DNA of 64,000 nucleotides, from NCBI GenBank assembly GCA_009667805.1, contig CM019063.1:352742942-352806941 (forward strand). The letters are read 5' to 3'. The DNA is from Leptobrachium leishanense (taxonomy: Eukaryota; Chordata; Amphibia; Anura; Megophryidae). The first letter of the stretch is position 1. Each line of letters begins with the position of its first letter. A program made the position numbers and the translations under genes. Of the stretch, positions 59,621 to 64,000 are shown one piece after another. Under the pieces are notes generated by a model. That model was not told the DNA's origin. It saw only the letters and a list, made by a program, of their open reading frames with translations, and did not search any database.

Positions 59621-62600
59621 CCCCCTCTCTCATTGCCCCCGGCCTGCTCGTACTGCCCCCGGCCCGCTCGTACTGCCCCCGGCCCGCTCGTACTGCCCCC
59701 GGCCCGCTCGTACTGCCCCCGCCCGCTCGTACTGCCCCCGGCCCGCTCGTGCTGCCCCCGGCCCGCTCGTGCTGCCCCCGGCCCGCTCGTACTGCCCCCG
59801 GCCCGCTCGTACTGCCCCCGGCTCGCTCGTACTGCCCCCGGCTCGCTCGTACTGCCCCCGGCTCGCTCGTACTGCCCCCGGCTCGCTCGTACTGCCCCCG
59901 GCTCGCTCGTACTGCCCCTGGCCCGCTCGTACTGCCCCCGGCCTGCTCGTACTGCCCCTGCTCTCATTGCCCCGGCTCGCTCGTACTGCCCCCGGCCCGC
60001 TCGTACTGCCCCCGGCCCGCTCGTACTGCCCCCGGCCCGCTCGTACTGCCCCCGGCCCGCTCGTGCTGCCCCCGGCCCGCTCGTACTGCCCCCGGCCTGC
60101 TCGTGCTGCCCCCGGCCCGCTCGTGCTGCCCCCGGCCCGCTCGTGCTGCCCCCGGCCCGCTCGGCTGAACCCGGCCCGCTCGCGCTGAACCCGGCCCGCT
60201 CGCACTGAACCCGGCCCGCTCGTCCTGAACCCGGCCCGCTCGCACTGGACCCGGCCCGCTCGCACTGAACCCGGCCCGCTCGTACTGAACCCGGCCCGCT
60301 CGTACTGAACCCGGCCCGCTCGTACTGGACCCGGCCCGCTCGCACTGGACCCGGCCCGCTCGCACTGGACCCGGCCCGCTCGCACTGAACCCGGCCCGCT
60401 CGCACTGCACCCGGCCCGCTCGTACTGCACCCGGCCCGCTCGTACTGCACCCGGCCCGCTCGTACTGCACCCGGCCCGCTCGTACGCTTGGGGCATTCCG
60501 TGACACCCCCGCTCTCATTGCCCCCGGCCCCACGCTCGTGCCACCCCCGCGCTCGTGTTGCCCCCGCGCTCGTGCTGCCCCCGCCCCCGCGCTCGTGCTG
60601 CCCCCGGCCCCGCGCTCGTGCTGCCCCCGGCCCCGCGCTCGTGCTGCCCCCAGTCCCCGGCCCTGCGATACTGCCAATACTGCCCCCGGCCCGCTCGTAC
60701 TGCCCCCGCTCTCATTGCCCCCGGCCCGCTCGTACTGCCCCGCTCTCATTGCCCCCGGCCCGCTCGTACTGCCCCCTCTCTCATTGCCCCCGGCCCGCTC
60801 GTACTGCCCCCGGCCCGCTCGTGCTGAACCCGGCCCGCTCGTGCTGAACCCGGCCCGCTCGTGCTGAACCCGGCCCGCTCGTGCTGAACCCGGCCCGCTC
60901 GTGCTGAACCCGGCCCGCTCGTGCTGAACCCGGCCCGCTCGTGCTGAACCCGGCCCGCTCGTACACTTGGGCCATTCCGTGACGCCCCGCGCTCGTGCTG
61001 CCCCCGGCCCCGCGCTCGTGCTGCCCCCGCGCTCGTGCTGCCCCCAGTCCCCGGCCCTCTCGTACTGCCCGCGTTCTCATTGCCCTAGCCCGCTCGTACT
61101 GCCTCCGCTCTCATTGCCCCCCGCCCGCTCGTACTGCCTCCGCTCTCATTGCCCCCGGCCCGCTCGTACTGCCCCCGCTCTCATTGCCCCCGGCTTGCTC
61201 GTACTGCCCCCGGCCCGCTAATACTGCCCCCGCTCTCATTGCCCCGACTCGCTCGTACTGCCCCCGCTCTCATTGCCCCTGGCCCGCTCGTACTGCCCCC
61301 GCTCTCATTGCCCCCGGCCCGCTCGTACTGCTTCCGCTCTCATTGCCCCCGTCCCGCTCGTACTGCTTCCGCTCTCATTGCCCCCGGCCCGCTCCTACTG
61401 CTTCCGCTCTCATTGCCCCCGGCCCGCTCCTACTGCTTCCGCTCTCACTGCCCCCGGCCCTCTTGTACTGCCCCCGGCCCTCTTGTACTGCCCCCGGCCC
61501 TCTTGTACTGCCCCCGGCCCTCTTGTACTGCCCCCGGCCCTCTTCTACTGCCCCCGGCCCTCTTGTACTGCCCCCGGCCCTCTTGTACTGCCCCCTCTCA
61601 TTGCCCCCGGCCTGCTCGTACTGCCCCGGCCTGCTCGTACTGCCCCCAGCCTGCTCGTACTGCCCCCGGCCCGCTCGTACTGCCCCCGGCCCGCTCGTAC
61701 TGCCCCCGCTCGTACTGCCCCCGCTCGTACTGCCCCCGCTCGTACTGCCCCCGCTCGTACTGCCCCCGCTCGTACTGCCCCCGCTCGTACTGCCCCCGCT
61801 CGTACTGCCCCCGCTCTCATTGTCCCCGGCCCACTCGTACTGCCCCCGCTCTCAATGCCTCGGCCCGTTAGTACTGCCCCCGGCCCGTTAGTGCTGCCCC
61901 CGGCCCGTTGGCGCTGCCCCCGGCCCGTTGGCGCTGCCCCCAGCCCGTTGGCGCTGCCCCCAGCCCGTTGGTACTGCCCCCGGCCCGCTCGTACTGCCCC
62001 TGGCCCGCTCGTACTGCCCCCACTCTCATTGCCCCCAGCCTGCTTGTACTGCCCTCGCTCTCATTGCCCCCCGGCCAGCTCGTACTGCCCCCGGCCCGCT
62101 TGTACTGCCCCCACTCTCATTGCCCCCGGCCCGCTCGTACTGCCTTCGGCCCGCTTGTACTGCCCCGGCCCGCTTATACTGCCCCCCAGCCCGCTCGTAG
62201 TGCCCCCGGCCCGCTCGTACTGCCCCCACTCTTATTGCCCTGGCCTGCTTGTACTGCTTCCGGCCTGATCGTACTGCCCCCACTCTCATTGCACCCAGCC
62301 CGCTCGTACTGCCCCGCTCTCATTGCTTTGGCCCGCTCGTGCCCCCGGCCCGCTCATACTGCCCCCGGCCTACTCGTAATGCCCCACTCATTGCCCCCGG
62401 CCCGCTCGTACTTCCCCCGCTCTTATTGCCCCCGGCCCGCTCGTACTTCCCCCGCTCTTATTGCCCCCAGCCCGCTCGTACTGCCCCCGCTCTCATTGCC
62501 CCCGGCCTGCTCGTACTGCCCCACTCTCATTGCCCCGGCCCGCTCGTACTGCCCCTGGCCCTATTGTACTGCCCCCGGCCCACTCGTACTGCCCTTCCTG

Positions 62601-64000
62601 CTCTCAATTGCCCCGCCCGCTCGGCTCCGCCCGTCCTCGACCTCCGGCCTCATTGCCCCCGGCCCGCTCGTGCTGCCCCCGCTCTCATTGCCCCCTGGCC
62701 CGCTCGTACTGCCCCGCTCTCATTGCCCCCAGCCTGCCCGCTCGTACTGCCCCTGGCCCGCTCGTACTGCCCCTGGCCCGCTCGTACTGCCCCTGGCCCG
62801 CTCGTACTGCCCCTGGCCCGCTCGTACTGCCCCTGGCCCGCTCGTACTGCCCCTGGCCCGCTCGTACTGCCCCCGCTCGTACTGCCCCCGCTCGTACTGC
62901 CCCCACGCTCGTACTGCCCCCGCTCGTACTGCCGCTCGTACTGCCCCCGCTCGTACTGCCCCCGCTCGTACTGCCCCCGGCCCACTCGTACTGCCCCCGC
63001 TCTCAATTACGCTCGGCCCGTTTAGTACTGCCCCCGGCCCGTTGGCGCTGCCCCCGGCCCGTTGGCGCTGCCCCCGGCCCGTTGGTACTGCCCCGGCCCG
63101 CTCGTACTGCCCCTGGCCCGCTCGTCGTACTGCCCCCACTCTCATTGCCCCCAGCCTGCTTGTACTGCCCTCGCTCTCATTGCCCGTCCGGCCAGCTCGT
63201 ACTGCCCCCGGCCCGCTTGTACTGCCCCCACTCTCATTGCCCCGGCCCGCTTGTACTGCCCCCACTCTCATTGCCCCCCCCGGCCCGCTCGTACTGCCTT
63301 CGGCCCGCTTGTACTGCCCCGGCCCGCTTATACTGCCCCCAGCCGCTCGTTAGTGCCCCCGGCCCGCTCGTACTGCCCCACACTCTTATTGCCTGGCCTG
63401 CTTGTACTGCTTCCGGCCTGATCGTACTGCCCCCACTCTCCATTGCACCCAGCCCGCTCGTACTGCCCCGCTCTCATTGCTTTGGCCCGTTCTCGTGCCC
63501 CCGGCCCACTCATACTGCCCCCGGCCTACTCGTAATGCCCCACTCATTGCCCCCGGCCCGCTCGTACTTCCCCCGCTCTTATTGCCCCCGGCCCGCGCTC
63601 GTACTTTCCCCGCTCTTATTGCCCCCAGCCCGCTCGTACTGCCCCCGCTCTCATTGCCCCCGGCCTGCCCTACTGCTTCCGCTCTCATTGCCCCGGCCCG
63701 CTCGTACTGCCCCCGGCCCTCTTGTACTGCCCCCTCTCTCATTGCCCCTGACCCGCTCGTACTGCCCCCGGCCTGCTCGTACTGCCCCCGGCCTGCTCGT
63801 ACTGCCCCCGGCCTGCTCGTACTGCCCCCGGCCTGCTCGTACTGCCCCCGGCCTGCTCGTACTGCCCCCGGCCTGCTCGTACTGCCCCCGGCCTGCTCGT
63901 ACTGCCCCCGGCCTGCTCGTACTGCCCCCGGCCTGCTCGTACTGCCCCCGGCCTGCTCGTACTGCCCCCGCCTGCTCGTACTGCCCCCGCCTGCTCGTAC
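59612..64000. repeat. GC-rich tandem array (about 20-bp unit), continues past the window
   Basis: The main unit is CCCCCGGCCCGCTCGTACTG, with local variants: GAACCCGG/GGACCCGG forms (60166-60480, 60828-60960), a 35-bp form with an inserted GCTCTCATTGCCCCC (60700-61450), a 14-bp short form CCCGCTCGTACTGC (61700-61810 and 62870-62970), TGCCCCTGGCCCGCTCGTAC (62745-62865) and CCCCGGCCTGCTCGTACTGC (63770-64000). All six frames stay open for long runs because the unit lacks stops; these are not genes. Every unit carries several CpG sites. Confidence 0.95.

Noticed and set aside
59449..63742. Many long open frames on both strands in the GC-rich array (up to 481 codons)
   Set aside because: The repeat unit contains no stop in most frames, so openness is a by-product. 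The predicted Pro/Arg/Gly/Ser-rich repeats occur in all frames and shift whenever a unit length changes.
59612..64000. CRISPR-like array
   Set aside because: Units are contiguous without unique spacers, and the context is vertebrate.

Overview
The window looks like chromosomal DNA of an amphibian, most likely a frog or toad with a repeat-rich genome. This rests on one vertebrate gene with very long introns, on the dense mix of L1/Tx1-, L2- and CR1-type LINEs, Penelope-like, LTR, Tc1, hAT, Harbinger-type and TTAA-flanked elements, and on tetrapod-like protein sequence. The species cannot be fixed from the sequence alone.

The only host gene is the 3' part of dot1l, the histone H3 lysine-79 methyltransferase, on the + strand. 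Fifteen exons run from 13088 to about 50755. Their splice phases join without a break, and the coding length (3126 bases with the stop, about 1041 residues) is divisible by three. They encode the basic nucleosome-binding segment, the AF10-binding coiled coils, the AF9/ENL-binding segment and the long disordered C-terminal region. The catalytic domain lies upstream of the window. One intron uses a GC donor, one acceptor is a NAGNAG tandem, and the last exon adds only the final codons plus a 3' UTR of about 2.3 kb.

Layout. 1-13087 is upstream repeat territory (probably a dot1l intron): an L1-like fragment split by a hAT element with an 8-bp target duplication, a minus-strand CR1, a small Penelope-like insertion with a complete hammerhead-ribozyme core, a decayed full L1-like element (5.1-10.0 kb) carrying a tRNA-SINE and a MITE, a minus-strand L2 and a TTAA element. 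13-50.7 kb holds the dot1l exons, with introns filled by TTAA-flanked, Harbinger-like and hAT MITEs, an L2 broken by a solo LTR, a LINE fragment that shares its tail with the SINE, a three-level hAT/Harbinger/Tc1 nest, and a Tc1 element carrying a young LTR retroelement. That LTR element has near-identical LTRs of 1144 and 1145 bp, a tRNA-Leu primer site and one 696-codon ORF with no polymerase. 51-58.6 kb, downstream of the gene, holds a truncated Tc1 element and a nest of related LTR retroelements in both orientations. 58.6-59.6 kb is an L2-type 5' region. From 59.6 kb to the window end is a GC-rich tandem array of a roughly 20-bp unit.

No CRISPR, operon or prokaryotic system is present. 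The most interesting material is the hammerhead-bearing Penelope-like insertion, the polymerase-less LTR family with its tandem 49-53-residue repeats, the array that begins inside a LINE reading frame and carries a 1153-bp higher-order duplication, and a 190-bp-arm hairpin in the last dot1l intron.
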